Assembly: GCA_035578905.1 (NCBI GenBank) | Contig: JAQJVL010000419.1 | Coordinates: 186,001-250,000, forward strand | Direction: 5' to 3' | DNA from: Stictocephala bisonia | Taxonomy: Eukaryota; Arthropoda; Insecta; Hemiptera; Membracidae | Length of the DNA: 64,000 bases | Shown: positions 1 through 11,711 of the stretch, piece by piece | Layout: each line of letters starts with the position of its first letter | Position numbering within the stretch: the stretch's first letter is position 1 | Notes under the pieces: generated by a model | Told to the model about the DNA's origin: nothing | The model's database searches: none | Seen by the model: the letters and a program-made list of their open reading frames with translations, nothing else | Program-made: the position numbers and the translations under genes

Positions 1-445
1 ACGTAATTCAATGTATCATCTTCATAAAAGACAGGGGTTTCTAGGGTCTGCGATGTCCCAATGGGTGAATTTTTTCGATTAAAAGTTGCATTAAATACTT
101 CTTTACGGTTGAAAAAATATCAAAATGAATTACATTGTATTGAATTATACATCGTGGAAAATTATCAATGATGATACAGCATATCGAACAACCTTTATCC
201 AACTCATTTGACCTTTATTGTGATCTTGTATACGCTTTATTTGTAGTTTTCCAAGTTTTGACAATAAAGGGTAGTTTTCATTCCTGAAAAATAATAAGCA
301 CATGTTGGTATAGAGTAGATTTTGAAGTGGAGGGTAAATTGAGCTCAATTCCAAAGTTTCATGCAAATCGATGCATATTCATAGATTTAAGAGGTTTCAT
401 ACCACTTTTACCTTGAAATTCAGGACTAATAGTAGCTCAGACACA
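1..445. other. 5' flank of the first LINE, no gene seen
   Basis: AT-rich sequence upstream of the LINE ORF1 start. It may include the LINE 5' UTR, but I cannot see where the element begins. The short minus-strand open frame here has no recognisable domain and is left out. Confidence 0.4.
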
Positions 446-1752
446 ATGACGGTTGATCTCTTGTCAAGTGAAGTTTCTGACATCAAAATAGCCAACAGTC
501 AACTTTGTAACGATATCTTGGAAATAAATAAAGATATTAAGCAGTTTAAAGAAAAGACTAACAAATCACTTGATATGTGTTTCGATAAATTAGAAGAATG
601 TAGAAAAGATTTTAATAACTGTAAAGAAGTAATAAGTAAATGTGAAACAGCTATTTTTAATCTTACCTCCACAAATGTTTCTCTCAAGAAGGAAGTGCTA
701 GAACTGAAAAATTCGTTGCGTACATCCGAGCAATATTCACGTAGTAATTGCTTGGAGGTGTTAACGAAACAAAAAGTTAGAATATTCTCGATGTGTTGCG
801 GAAAGTCAGTATTTTTTTAGGCTTTGAACTTAAAGATAGTATGATAGATACGGCTCACCGTTTGGCACGGCCTCAAGAGGTATAATAGTTAAGTTTTGCA
901 GACGAATCGACGTGGAGGCGTTATGTGGCAGTAAGGAACGGGTTCTCGGCTCTGGACCTGGGGTTCGAGAGTAAGGAACGGGTTCTCGGCTTTGGACCTG
1001 GGGTTCGAGAGTAAGGAACGGGTTCTCGGCTCTGGGCCTGGGGTTCGAGAGTAAGGAACGGGTTCTCGGCTCTGGACCTGGGATTCCAGAGTAAGGAACG
1101 GGTTCTCGGCTCTGGACCTGGGGTTTGAGAGTAAGGAACGGGTTATAGTCTCTGGACCTGGGATTCCAGAGTAAGGAACGGGTTCTCGGCTCTGGACCTG
1201 GGGTTCGAGAGTAAGGAACGGGTTCTCGGCTCTGCACCTGGGATTCCAGAGTAAGGAACGGGTTCTCGGCCCTAGACCTGGGGTTCGAGAGTAAGGAACG
1301 GGTTATCGGCTCTGCACCTGGGATTCCAGAGTAAGGAACGGGTTCTCGGCTCTGGACCTGGAGTTCGAGAGTAAGGAACGGGTTCTCGGCTCTGCACCTG
1401 GGATTCCAGAGTAAGGAACGGGTTCTCGGCCCTGGACCTGGAGTTCGAGAGTAAGGAACGGGTTCTCGGCTCTGCACCTGGGATTCCAGAGTAAGGAACG
1501 GGTTCTCGGCCCTGGACCTGGGGTTCGAGAGTAAGGAACGGGTTCTCGGCTCTGGACCTGGGGTTCCAGAGTAACAGTAAGATATTCATTAATTTGTCAC
1601 TGTCAAAAGATACTAGAGTTCTTTGGACGCAGACAAGACACTTTAAAGAAGAGAGATAATTCAGATTTGCGTGGATCTTAAACTCAGGGAAGATGTTCGT
1701 CCGGAAGGAGCCAGAGCTTTTCTCATCACCGCAAAGACGACTTGGACCCCTT
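446..1752 (+). pseudogene. LINE ORF1 (coiled-coil, nucleic-acid-binding-type) pseudogene
   Basis: ORF1 proteins of CR1/Jockey-type LINEs coat element RNA. The frame from ATG 446 gives about 105 residues rich in Lys, Glu and Leu heptads, a likely coiled coil, ending in a phrase like the usual 'EQYSRRNNLEI' (here EQYSRSNCLEV). Near 760 the frame shifts and continues with NILDVLRKVSIFLGF and a TAHRLARP motif, then shifts again to IIVKFCRRIDVEALCGS. There a 646-bp 40-bp-period array interrupts the coding sequence. Beyond it the C-terminal domain resumes (KIFINLSLSKDTRVLW, later GKMFVRKEP). The match across the array shows it is an insertion or expansion within ORF1. Upstream ATG 371 shares the frame but adds residues unlike the family. 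Confidence 0.75.
929..1574. repeat. 40-bp minisatellite, about 16 copies, inside LINE ORF1
   Basis: Units of 40 bp contain gtaaggaacgggttctcggc followed by a variable half. Neighbours differ between a 'gttcgag' and an 'attccag' junction, so in places the effective unit is 80 bp. The array is bracketed by the heptamer cagtaag (929-935 and 1575-1581), which also occurs at the expected ORF1 codon position. The long minus-strand open frames here are translations of the repeat and not genes. Confidence 0.95.
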
Positions 1753-2005
1753 GAAATGAAATGGTATTTCGGACTTGTTAAAGGTAGGCTACATACAGTA
1801 TATTGCATTCACTTTTATCGTGATTCTTTGCTGTTGTTGTTAGTTTGGTTGTATTGTTATTTATTGTGTTTTGAAGTTGTTAATAGTTTATATAGTAATT
1901 TTATTTTTACTCGTTATTGTTTTGTTGGGAGTTTTATAGTTTAACAATGTTGAAAATTATAAATTTTATGTTTTCAAGTCGTATATTTATAGATATTTTT
2001 TTAAA

Positions 2006-2478
2006 TGGGAAGTAATAGTAATGAAATAAGTATTTATTACCAAAACGTTAGAGGCTTAAGATCGAAGACTAATACATCCTGGTTGGGATTGTCAGGGAGT
2101 AATTATGATATAGTAGCTGTGACCGAAACTCGGTTAAATGAGTCACTAAGAAATTCATAGTTATTTTTGTTACAGTATTCAGTTTTTAGAAAAGACAGAC
2201 ACACTCAATGTACTGGGACGAGTAGGGGAGGAGGGGTGTTAACTGCAGTTTTAAGCAACTACCAACCCTCTAGATTACAAAATTTAGAAACTGATGTAGA
2301 TAATATTCCAACATGGTTAAAAGTAAATCTATCGAATAATTATTTTGTCCTTATAGCAATAGTATTTTTTCCACCTAAGCCACCCTTTTTGTATGGATTT
2401 AAAAATGAAAGAATAATTAAATTGGGTGATTTTAATTTGTACATTTCTGGTAATAAGTATGACCTTTGCAAACAATGA
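2006..2478 (+). pseudogene. LINE ORF2 endonuclease domain, decayed
   Basis: From ATG 2006 the translation opens with a typical endonuclease-domain start (SIYYQNVRGLRSKT) and the phrase DIVAVTETRLNESL, where the conserved ET of the catalytic site is visible, then a stop at 2158-2160. The frame continues with YSVFRKDR, RGGGVLTAV, a PPK strand and LGDFNLYISGN, matching the conserved GDFN block. These are family landmarks of the exonuclease-endonuclease-phosphatase fold in LINEs, which nicks target DNA. Stops make the copy inactive. Confidence 0.8.
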
Positions 2479-2699
2479 CAATTTTTTTGAAGTTATACAA
2501 GTTACATTCATTTAATAATGTATTGAATATATATGGTAGGACATTAGATTTAGTTTTATATGTGTGACTGAGGAAAATATTTCTTTAATAAAAATAGATA
2601 AATACCATCCTGCTCTAGTAGTGCAGTTTTTATTTTTTAAGAGAAGTGATGATAATCATAGTAATAGTCAACATTACAAGAGTAATTAGAACTTCAAAA

Positions 2700-4555
2700 A
2701 AAGCTAATTTTCTAGCCCTTTATAATGAGGTTAGAAACATTGATTGGAGAGATTTAAAATCAAATTTAGATATGAATGTAGCAATTGACATGTTTTATAT
2801 TAAGTTAAAACAATGTTACTGAGCTGTGTGTTCCTGAGAGGAGCTTGGTCCTCCTTGGTTCTCTAATGAACTAAGACATTTATTAAAAAACAAAGAAAAC
2901 ATACGTAACAGATTTTAAAAATACAACATGCCCTGTTTGCATAATACTTTAAAGAAATTAGATCCAATGTAAAAAGAGTAAAATTAGGTCAGATTGGAAC
3001 AAATATGTTAGAGGGATAGAAAGTAATATTTGCAAATACCCTAAGTCCTTTTGGAGTGTGATTATGGGAATGAGAACGAATCCGACTACAATGCGCTTTG
3101 AAGATAAGGAGGTAGTAGGCCCATCACAGATAACGGGCACTGGCTAAATATTTTAGCTCCGTTTATGACAAATGTAGTCTTAACTCCGATAGATTGTTGC
3201 TGAAACACTTACAGCCCCTATTATGAACAATGTTGAAACTTAAGTGTTAAATGAAGTTACGCTTGAGGAGACAGAAAAAAGTTTAAAAGCATTAAAAACA
3301 AGCTATTCATTGGGTCCTGATACCAAGGCATATTAGCTTATATTTGTAAGGGATGTTCTGAATGGTTTGTCGAACCTTTGCAATTCATTGGGTCCTGATA
3401 CCAAGGCATATCAGCTTATATTTGTAAGGGATGTTCTGAATGGTTTGTCGAACCTTTGCAATTCATTGGGTCCTGATACCAAGGCATATCAGCTTATATT
3501 TGTAAGGGATGTTCTGAATGGTTTGTCGAACCTTTGTAATTCTTATTTAATTTATAATTCACGTCTGGTACTTTTCCTTCTGAATGGAAAAGAATACGAG
3601 TAGTTCCGATCCCGAAAAAAGGTAGTAAACCGATTTGAAAAATCATAGACCATTTGCCATAATATCACCAGCGGCAAGGTATTTGAGACAATTATTTACA
3701 ATAGACCCTTTTTCCATGTCAAAAAATACATAAGTCCATTTCAGCATAGGTTTTTTCCAGCAAGATCAATTCAGACTTAAATCACTTCCTTGTACTTAAA
3801 AAACTCAATTTCTATGGTTTGTCTAATAAATTTATTAAATTTTTTCCTCGTAATGTGGTGTTACCCAGGGTTCTAATTTGGAGCCCCTACTGTTCAATAT
3901 TTTTATAAATGACATTACAAACCACATACCAATAGTAACATTCTTTTATATGCTGATGACATAAAGATCTTCCGGAAAATACGTTCTGCGCCAGATTGTA
4001 AGATGCAACGAGAACAAGAGGACATCGATTCTCTGCTAACATGGAATAAAAACAATTTAAACTTTAATCTAAAAAAATGTTTTGTGATGGCTTAAAAAAA
4101 CCTAGATGAAAATGTATTTACATTTCATTTAAAAATGCATGAACACACTTTGGAGAAAAGAAAAAGTTCGTAACCTTGGAGTAGTTTTTGATTAAAAGTT
4201 CTCTTTCATTAACCATGTACTTTCTGTATGTAATTCAGCATACAGATATTGGGTGTCATTAGAAGGTCTGGCAATTTTCTTAGGAACATTCGGTCCTTAC
4301 AATTATTTTTCAATTCATTGGTTAGATCCAAACTCGAGTATGCTGTTGTAGTTTGGCACTCACACACAGGGTACCTGTTGAACTTACTAGAATGAATACA
4401 GAAACATTTTTTAGATTTTTATATTATAAAGAATTTGGGCACTACACAAATGTCATATCATATAAGAAACTGCTACTAATATTTAATACTGATCTATCTA
4501 AGAGAAGGAATGTGCTAATATTGTCTTATATTTACAAACTGATCAGAGGCTAAAT
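2700..4555 (+). pseudogene. LINE ORF2 reverse transcriptase, decayed
   Basis: Fragments in several frames match the reverse-transcriptase block order: a SLGPD segment (3309 on), FPSEWKRIRVVPIPKKGS (about 3568-3625), GVTQGSNLEPLLFNIFINDI (about 3860-3915) and the catalytic box LYADDIKIF (about 3949-3975). After that come LEYAVVVWHSHTG and a C-terminal stretch with SKRRNVLILSYIYKLIRG, ending at 4551-4553. This enzyme copies element RNA at the nicked target. A 78-bp segment just before the FP block is present three times in tandem and in frame. Multiple stops and frameshifts. Confidence 0.8.
3306..3540 (+). repeat. 78-bp tandem triplication in the LINE reverse transcriptase
   Basis: The segment starting ttcattgggtcctgatacca recurs at 3306, 3384 and 3462, a spacing of exactly 78 bp (26 codons). 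Copies are almost identical; the first has a TAG where the others have CAG. Because the unit encodes a known motif (GPD...), this is a tandem duplication of coding sequence and not a separate satellite. Confidence 0.95.
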
Positions 4556-4950
4556 TGATGATCCACAATTATAAAAGTTAATTAGTATCAATGTTCCTAG
4601 GCTTAAATATATAAATACGTTACTTCTTACACCCACATACTCTAGAACAAATCTAAGTTACAATTTTCGCATTAATGCCATGTTAAGAGTATTTAACATT
4701 TACGCTCAATGTCTGGATATGTTTAATGATTCATATATGACATATACTAGAATATTAAGTGAGTTTGTTCAAGAATGATTTATTAAATATAAATTTAAAC
4801 ATATCATTCTTATTCGTCTTCGTATGATGTTGTCTTATTAATCTTATTTAAAGTATTGTTTATTGTTTTTGGTATTGTTTATGTATATTAGTATTGTTAT
4901 ATTTATTAGGCCTGTATAGTTTATTATTTTTGCTGTTGTTAATAATATAT

Positions 4951-5235
4951 ATATCACTGCACGTGTATGGGTGGGCGGGTGGGTCAATATCACTGCACGT
5001 GTATGGGTGGGCGGGTGGGTCAATATCACTGTATGTGTATGGGTGGGCGGGTGGGTCAATATCACTGCACGTGTATGGGCGGGTGGGTGGGTCAATATCA
5101 CTGTGCGTGTATGAGGGGTGGGTCGGTCAATATCACTGTACGTGTATGATGGGTGGGTCGGTCAATATCACTGTACGTGTATGCATGGGTGGGTCGGTCA
5201 ATATCACTGTACATGTATGGGTGGGTGGGTGGGTT
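4951..5235. repeat. 36-bp G-rich minisatellite in the LINE 3' UTR
   Basis: About eight units of 36 bp (later ones 34-37 bp) with the core tcactgcacgtgtatgggtg followed by ggcgggtgggtcaata. Several units contain four G-triplets separated by single bases, a canonical G-quadruplex pattern on the plus strand. It runs directly into three TTAGG copies at 5234-5249. Confidence 0.9.
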
Positions 5236-5249
5236 AGGTTAGGTTAGGT
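5234..5249 (+). repeat. Short TTAGG run
   Basis: Three tandem TTAGG units directly after the G-rich array. TTAGG is the usual insect telomere repeat. Three units are too few to be a telomere; this may be chance or a short interstitial telomeric tract. Confidence 0.6.
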
Positions 5250-5530
5250 GTATTAAGATCTTTGGACATTTAATCTTTTGTTGATTTTCAGCTGGTGTTA
5301 TATTTATATTCAGCTGGTGTCATATATTTTCTTATATTGTGTTTATATTCAGACACTTATATTGTGTCTGAGGATGTAATATTTGATATTCTAAGATCCA
5401 ATTTTTGTTAATTTTTGTCATACTCTAATGCATACAAGCTGTACTTTAAAATTAATGCTGCATTATAACTGGATTTTCATATCTGTTATGTATGAAATTA
5501 TAATTGTTAAATTAAAATAAATAAATTAAG

Positions 5531-6585
5531 ACATGCAACTAATCATTCTTTAACTTTTTAAGGGTACGAACTCAGCGCCTTTGAGTTAGCGCCAACTCGG
5601 CTATCTGCGTCTCATTTCCAAAGAGGGAAACATGCTAATGAAAGTACAACAATCATAATAAATAACAAGGCTACGAGGAGAAATAGTGGGGGGGGGAGGG
5701 GGAGAAGAGAGACTGTGAGGTATCAACAAGTGATTTTATGTACTTGTAGTAAAAATGTGTGATACATTAATAAAACAAAAAGGTGTGATTGTCAGAGTTG
5801 AGAATACCTAGAGGGGGGCATGTCGCAATTATGGTCCTGAAGAGTGGGAGGGGGGCAGACCAGTTTTGGCAACGATAAACACCTTCAAAGTCTTGTTTTA
5901 GAAAAGAGTACCGTTGCTGCTTGTTGGCATCCTCTGTAAATGGGTCATATGGATGCATATAAAACCAAACCGCTGCAGCCGGGCAGTGTTTTCTCTGGTA
6001 GCTCCATCACGTAGTCTCCCTTTACATGCACAAGGAGTAATAACCCTGAAAAATAGGGGTTTCTTGTAAACCTTCCGAAATTGAGTTATTATTAAAATAG
6101 GCCTACGACCCTCGACAATTATTGTATGCAAAGAAGCAAAAGTCTTATGACAACATATCAGATCAGTACCTTGGCAATGTATTGAGGTGCGTTTACATTG
6201 AGATACGTACATAGACAAACAAGTCCTCATACATATCAAAAAATTGATAACAAAATATATGTGTTTACATTATTTCATCATACAAATGTTACCATTATTT
6301 ATTATAACAAGGTTAAATCTGTGTTTAATTTTATGTATTTGACATTACATTATTTATTTATTTAATTAATTGAAAACGTTTGGCGAAGATAAGTATTTTA
6401 TTTATCAAAATGTGCAGTGGTGTTGATTAAATGTAAAAAATAAATCGTAGATAGTTGCAAAGGGAATTTTTAAGAAAAAGGAAAACTCAAGGTGTATGTA
6501 AAATGTTACTTAGTGAAATCAAATTTAGACAATCTTCTGGCTTCAAATATTACTGAAGATTATTTCAAAATTGTTAAGTGGTCCT
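5531..6585. other. Unique AT-rich DNA, no gene recognised
   Basis: Holds a G-rich run near 5688-5705 and overlapping minus-strand open frames (5767-6239) without recognisable domains. I see no RNA gene or mobile-element signature. Confidence 0.4.
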
Positions 6586-8224
6586 GGTAGTGGATAGCAC
6601 GATGTAACCATGGTCAGAATTATAAACTATACGCTGATAATGGCCGACACGATGTAACTGTGGCCAGATGTATGAACAATGTGCTGGTAATGGATGGCAC
6701 GATGTAACGCTGGTAATGGCCGACACGATGTAACTGTGGCCAGATGTATGAACAAAGTGCTGGTAATGGATGGCAAGATGTAACCATGACTAGAGTTAAA
6801 AACTATACGCTGGTAATGGATGGCACGATGTAACTGTGGCCAGATTTATGAACAATGTGTTGGTAATGGATGGCACAGTGTAACCATGGCTAGAGTTATA
6901 AACTATAGCTGGTAATGGATGGCACAGTGTAACCATGACTAGAGTTATAAACTATACGCTGGTAATGGCCGACACGATGTAACTGTGGCCAGATTTATGA
7001 ACAATGTGCTGGTAATGGATGGCACGATGTAACTGTGGCCAGATTTATGAACAATGTGCTGGTAATGGATGGCACAGTATAACCATGGCTAGAGTTATAA
7101 ACTGTAGTTGGTAATGGATGGCACGATGTAACCATGGCTAGGTTATAAACTATAACTGGTAATGGATGGCACAGTGTAACCATGACTAGAGTTATAAACT
7201 ATACGCTGGTAATGGCCGACACGATGTAACTGTGGCCAGATTTATGAACAATGTGCTGGTAATGGATGGCACGATGTAACTGTGGCCAGATTTATGAACA
7301 ATGTGCTGGTAATGGATGGCACAGTGTAACCATGGCTAGAGTTATAAACTATAGTTGGTAATGGATGGCACGATGTAACCATGGCTAGGTTATAAACTAT
7401 AGCTGGTAATGGATGGCACAGTGTAACCATGACTAGAGTTATAAACTATACGCTGGTAATGGCCGACACGATGTAACTGTGGCCAGATTTATGAACAATG
7501 TGCTGGTAATGGATGGCACGATGTAACCATGGCTAGAGTTATAAACTATAGTTGGTAATGGATGGCACAATGTAACCATGGCTAGAGTTACAAACTATAC
7601 GCTGGTAATGGCCAACACGATGTAACTGTGGCCAGATTTATGAACAATGTGCTGGTAATGGATGGCACGTTGTAACTGTAGCCAGATGTATGAACAATGT
7701 GCTGGTAATGGATGGCACATTGTAACTGTGACCAGATAAATGAACAATGTGCTGGTAATGGATGGCATGTTGTAACTGTGGCCAGATGTATGAACAATGT
7801 GCTGGTAATAGATGGCACGTTGTAACTGTGGCCAGATGTATTAACTATGTGCTGGTAATGGATGGCACAATGTAACCAAGGCCTTTTATATGAACTATAC
7901 GCTGGTAATGGGCGATACGATGTAACTGTGGGCAGATGTATGAACAAAGTGCTGGTAATGAATGGCACGATGTGACGATGGCTGAAGTTATAAACTATAC
8001 GCTGGTAATGGATTGGCACAATGTAACCAAGGCCTTTTGTATGAACTATACGCTGGTAATGGCCGACACGATGTAACTGTTGCCAGATGTATGAACAATG
8101 TGCTGGTAATGGATGGCACGATATAACCATGGCTAGAGTAATGGATGGCACAATATAACCAAGGCCTTTTGTATGAACTATACGCTGGTAATGGCCGACA
8201 CGATGTAAATGTGGGCAAATGTAT
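6586..8224 (+). repeat. 50-bp satellite, direct block (left of the LINE insertion)
   Basis: About 33 units of 49-50 bp. Two main unit types occur: one with ggtaatggccgacacgatgt and a cagatttatgaacaat half, the other with ggtaatggatggcacagtgt and an agagttataaactat half. Between about 6961 and 7500 a set of five units repeats with a 247-bp spacing (seen at 6961, 7208 and 7455), a higher-order repeat. The long minus-strand open frame across 7588-8682 is satellite plus antisense LINE and not a gene. Confidence 0.95.
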
Positions 8225-8245
8225 ATTTGATGAATAAGCCCAATT

Positions 8246-10204
8246 GTGTGCAAAAAAGTGACGAAGAACAAAGCCCCTTGGAGGAATGATATTATAAAAA
8301 GGCAAACTAAGTTTAAGAATAAATTTCGAAACAAATACTGGAAAACCAGGAACAGTACAGATTGGAAAAAACATAAGAAAGCACGGAATGAAGTTAATAA
8401 ATTAATATGGAATGCTAAGAAAATATATTTTAATGACAAACTCAGCTCACAGAAAACTTCTAAAGACTTCTGGAGTTGTCTGAAGCAGTGGGGTATTATT
8501 GATAGTGGAAAGAGAGAATCAATTCCTGCCCGTACCAATATAGATGACATAAATAAATACTTTGTTGAAATGGGGTTGGCAGAACCAGTCAGTGAACAAA
8601 ACATATATTTTTCAAGACAAACAGAAGGAATGGTCTGATGACAGAATTTACATTTACGCCCGTCACTAATGAAGTTGTACAATCAGCCATGAATGAGATA
8701 ACATCAAGATCGGTTGGTAGCGATAAACTATCAATACAAATGATAAAAGCCATGAGTCCTTACGCTCTGGATGCGATTACACACCTCATAAATGAGTCCC
8801 TATTGAGTGGGGTGTTTCCTCTGCTGGAAGTCGAGCATTGGTGCATCTCATACCGAAAGTGACAGCCCCTAAAAGTGTCCAACAATTAAGACCCATCTCG
8901 ATACTGCCTGTGATATCAAAGATATTAGAAACAGTTTTAACTCGACAGATTGTAGATTATATGGACAAAGAAAATATTTTGCCGAAAACACAATCTGGGT
9001 TCAGGAAAAGCCACAGCACATGCACTGCCCTGGTAAACATATTTAGTGACTTGTTTGATAGTAAAGATAATGGAAGATACAGTTCACTGGTTCTGCTTGA
9101 TTATTCTCAAGCCTTTGATTCCATGAACCATAAGTTGCTAGCTGCGAAGATGAATTTTTGTGGCTTTGGTGCAGATGCAGATTTTTCGAGTGGGTGAAGT
9201 CATACCTTGAAAATAGAAGCCAGGTTACAAAGCTGGAATGTGAGACATCTATTCCTCTTAATAGACATCGAGATGTACCTCAGGGTAGCTGTCTTGGTCC
9301 TATACTTTTCAATTTGTACACATGTGACTTTTCCGAATGTGTCCAAAGCTGCACTGCTCATTTGTATGCAGATGATTGTCAGCTACACTTGTCATACGAG
9401 CCTGGCTCAATTGAGGAGGCCTTCATGCTAATTAATTCGGATCTTGAAAGCATTACCACCTGGTCCATAAACAATAGCCTAAAACTCAATATAGACAAGT
9501 GTACCGTTCTCCATTTTGCCCCACAAACTCTGGTGCAGTCCCTTACCTCAAGGGGCATTGAGATCATGCTCAGTGGTGTAAGCTTGGCTGTAAGCGGCAA
9601 AGTCAAAACTCTCGGTGTCATGCTAGACAATGACCTGACTTTCACTGAGCATGTAACTTACTCTGCACAACGTGCACTGGGTAGGCTGAGAGGTCTGTAC
9701 CATTTTAGAGATCTGCTACCAGAATCCGCTAAGTTTCACATCATGCAGTCACTGATTTTGTCAGTATTTTACTACTGCTACCCTGCATACGGTAACAGCA
9801 TCTCGTGTGGAGACATAGAGCGAATTAAAAAGCTTCAAAACTCTGTAGTCAATTTCATTTTCAATTTGATACGTTTTGATCATGTTTCTCCTTTTCGGGA
9901 GGCTGTTGGTTTACTGCCAATGGAGACCGTATGCAGGATAACTTGCTGCATGATTCACGAGGTACTGTCACACAGTGAGCCACAGTACTTAAGCGAAAGG
10001 CTGTTGTACCGGGAAGAGGTCTCGCAGCGTAGTACACGCCATGCAAATTTACTCCATTTCCCTAAGGTCCGTTTAGAAGTTGAGAGACGGAGCTTTTCTT
10101 ATTTCTTCGGCCCTAAGTTGTACAATTACCTCCCCTCAGCCATCAAATCATGTACTATACGCTCATTTAAGAGTAAAATTAAGGAGTGTTTCGTAGCCCA
10201 ATAG
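8246..10204 (+). pseudogene. LINE ORF2 reverse transcriptase, recently broken
   Basis: The reading frame can be followed as a basic linker (8246-8638, with RNKYWKTRNSTDWKKHKKAR), RT start (8638-about 8820), RT fingers and palm (about 8838-9175, with LRPISILPVISKILETVL, SGFRKSHST and LLDYSQAFDSMNHKLL), then 9158-10204 with DVPQGSCLGPILFNLYTCDF and the catalytic LYADD at 9362-9376. The C-terminal part (RSTRHANLLHFPKVRLE, FFGPKLYNYLPSAIKS) is the usual CR1-type end. A stop at 8636-8638 and frame changes near 8820 and 9175 inactivate it, but the rest is clean, so it is fairly young. No endonuclease domain remains because of 5' truncation. Confidence 0.9.
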
Positions 10205-10221
10205 TATATTGTAATTTTAAG

Positions 10222-10237
10222 TCTCTGTGTTTCTTTG

Positions 10238-10290
<53 letters not shown>

Positions 10291-10303
10291 CAGTATATAT
10301 ATA
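10222..10303. repeat. (TA)n microsatellite in LINE 3' UTR
   Basis: An almost uninterrupted TA run of about 50 bases followed by a second short TATA stretch, between the LINE stop codon and its polyadenylation signal. Confidence 0.9.
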
Positions 10304-10443
10304 ATACCTTAATATTAACTTGCACTGTTCTTAGTTTGTAATATTTATTTGTTAGTATTGAGGCCATTGAATGGAGTTATTCTGTAAAACAGTTGTGTAC
10401 TGAGAAACACTTGTAAATAAAGGCATTTTTATTTATTTATTTT

Positions 10444-10790
10444 ATGTATGAACAATTACGTGCTGGTAATGGATTGCACGATGTAACCATGGCCAGAGTT
10501 ATGAACTATACGCTGGTAATGGGTGACACGATGTAACTGTGGGCAGATGTATAAACAAAGTACTGGAAATGGATGGCACAATGTAGCCTAACCATGGCTA
10601 GAGTTATGAACTATACGCTGGTAATGGCCGGCACAATGTAACCAAGGCCTTTTGTATGAACTATACGCTGGTAATGGCCGACACGATGTAACTACGGCCA
10701 GATGTATGATTAATGTGCTGGTAATGGATGGCACGAAGTAACCATGGCCAGATGTATGAATATTGCACTAGCAAAGGCCGAAATGTTATC
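10444..10790 (+). repeat. 50-bp satellite, direct block (right of the LINE)
   Basis: Six to seven units of the same family and orientation as 6586-8224, including the 'aggccttttgtatgaactat' variant seen at the right edge of the left block. This confirms that the LINE split one array. Confidence 0.95.
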
Positions 10791-10814
10791 ATATTAAATG
10801 TACCGATTAAAACA

Positions 10815-10910
10815 TTTTCAGCGATACACCATATTTTCAGCGATACTCCATATTTTCAGCGATACACCATATTTTCAGCGATACACCATATTTTCAGCGA
10901 TACACCATAT
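10815..10910. repeat. 19-bp minisatellite, five copies
   Basis: Unit ttttcagcgatacaccata repeated five times at exact 19-bp spacing, with one substitution in the second copy. It directly follows the satellite edge. Confidence 0.95.
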
Positions 10911-11711
10911 TCCTAGATTTTTGGAACTATCTGTAATAAAGTAATTAGTAAGGATCAATTTGACATAAAATAATTATATTTTAGTTATATTTTGAATGTG
11001 CAATATAACTTCTGGAGGTTCAAAAAGCCGCCCTCCAGTCCGAACTTGTGGTATAAATTAATATTGATTTAAATTAATTAATTAAATATCGAAAATATTC
11101 TGTGTTTAACCATATTCATGACGCTGTTAACCAATGTTCATTTTTATTTATTTATTCATTTTTTCCCTTTGTAGTAAATTTTTTTTTTTATTGCTATTCA
11201 AAGGTAAAATAATAATTAATCACAGGCAGTTTTTAACAAGGCCAATTTTTGATTTGTAGTAAAAACGCTAAACGTAGGACACGTTTCATAGGAGTTTTTA
11301 TAGTTTGCAAATGTTCTGGAATGTTTAATCCAGTCCCAAAATGTTAATGACCCTCAAACTGCCGTTAGACTTCTTTCCATTACATGATAGTTGGACTGTG
11401 ATGTCATAGCTATATTTTCAGTTTCAGGTACATAACACTTAATGACGGTTAGTTTATTCATTTAACCGTAGCTGATTAGTCGTCTTTTAACATCCAAACA
11501 TGTATGTGTATATTAAATACATATAATCTAAATACATTTTACTGACCGCTAGTGGCCTAATCAGGAGTCATGACAAAAAAGCGACACAAGAAAAGTTACA
11601 TCAATTAAAAAATATTTTAACCTAACCAACCATTGGTCGGCTTGACTTTGTTAAGATTGTTACCTTATATAAAGATTGTTTGATAAAGAGAAAGGTTAGA
11701 AGGTTTCTTAC
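10911..11711. other. Unique AT-rich DNA, nothing recognised
   Basis: No open frame, RNA gene or element signature that I can support. Confidence 0.4.

Larger units (their letters stand above)
446..5530 (+). mobile_element. Near full-length decayed CR1/Jockey-type non-LTR retrotransposon
   Basis: Reading left to right, translated fragments in shifting frames follow the order of a two-ORF LINE: coiled-coil ORF1, apurinic-type endonuclease, reverse transcriptase with a YADD box, a C-terminal region of the kind found in insect CR1/Jockey elements, then an AT-rich 3' UTR ending near an AATAAATAAA run (about 5515-5526). Many stops and frameshifts show it is dead. Three unrelated tandem arrays lie inside it: 40 bp in ORF1, 78 bp in the reverse transcriptase and 36 bp in the 3' UTR. 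The 5' limit is uncertain. Assignment to CR1 versus Jockey is by motif look only. Confidence 0.8.
8225..10443 (+). mobile_element. 5'-truncated CR1-type LINE inserted in the 50-bp satellite
   Basis: This insert breaks the satellite. The hexamer atgtat at 8219-8224 is repeated at 10444-10449, and the satellite resumes in phase after it, so it looks like a target-site duplication. The body starts inside ORF2, carries the whole reverse transcriptase, and ends with a polyadenylation signal (aataaa, 10416-10421) and a T-rich simple tail. A (TA)n microsatellite lies in its 3' UTR. The satellite must be older than this insertion. Confidence 0.9.

Noticed and set aside
830..1808. Two long overlapping minus-strand open frames with repeated SREPVPYS-type peptides
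   Set aside because: They are translations of the 40-bp minisatellite that interrupts a plus-strand LINE ORF1. 120 bp (three units) is a multiple of three, so stops are avoided by periodicity.
7588..8682. 364-codon minus-strand open frame
   Set aside because: It covers the 50-bp satellite and then the antisense of the LINE linker region, crossing the insertion boundary; it cannot be a real gene.
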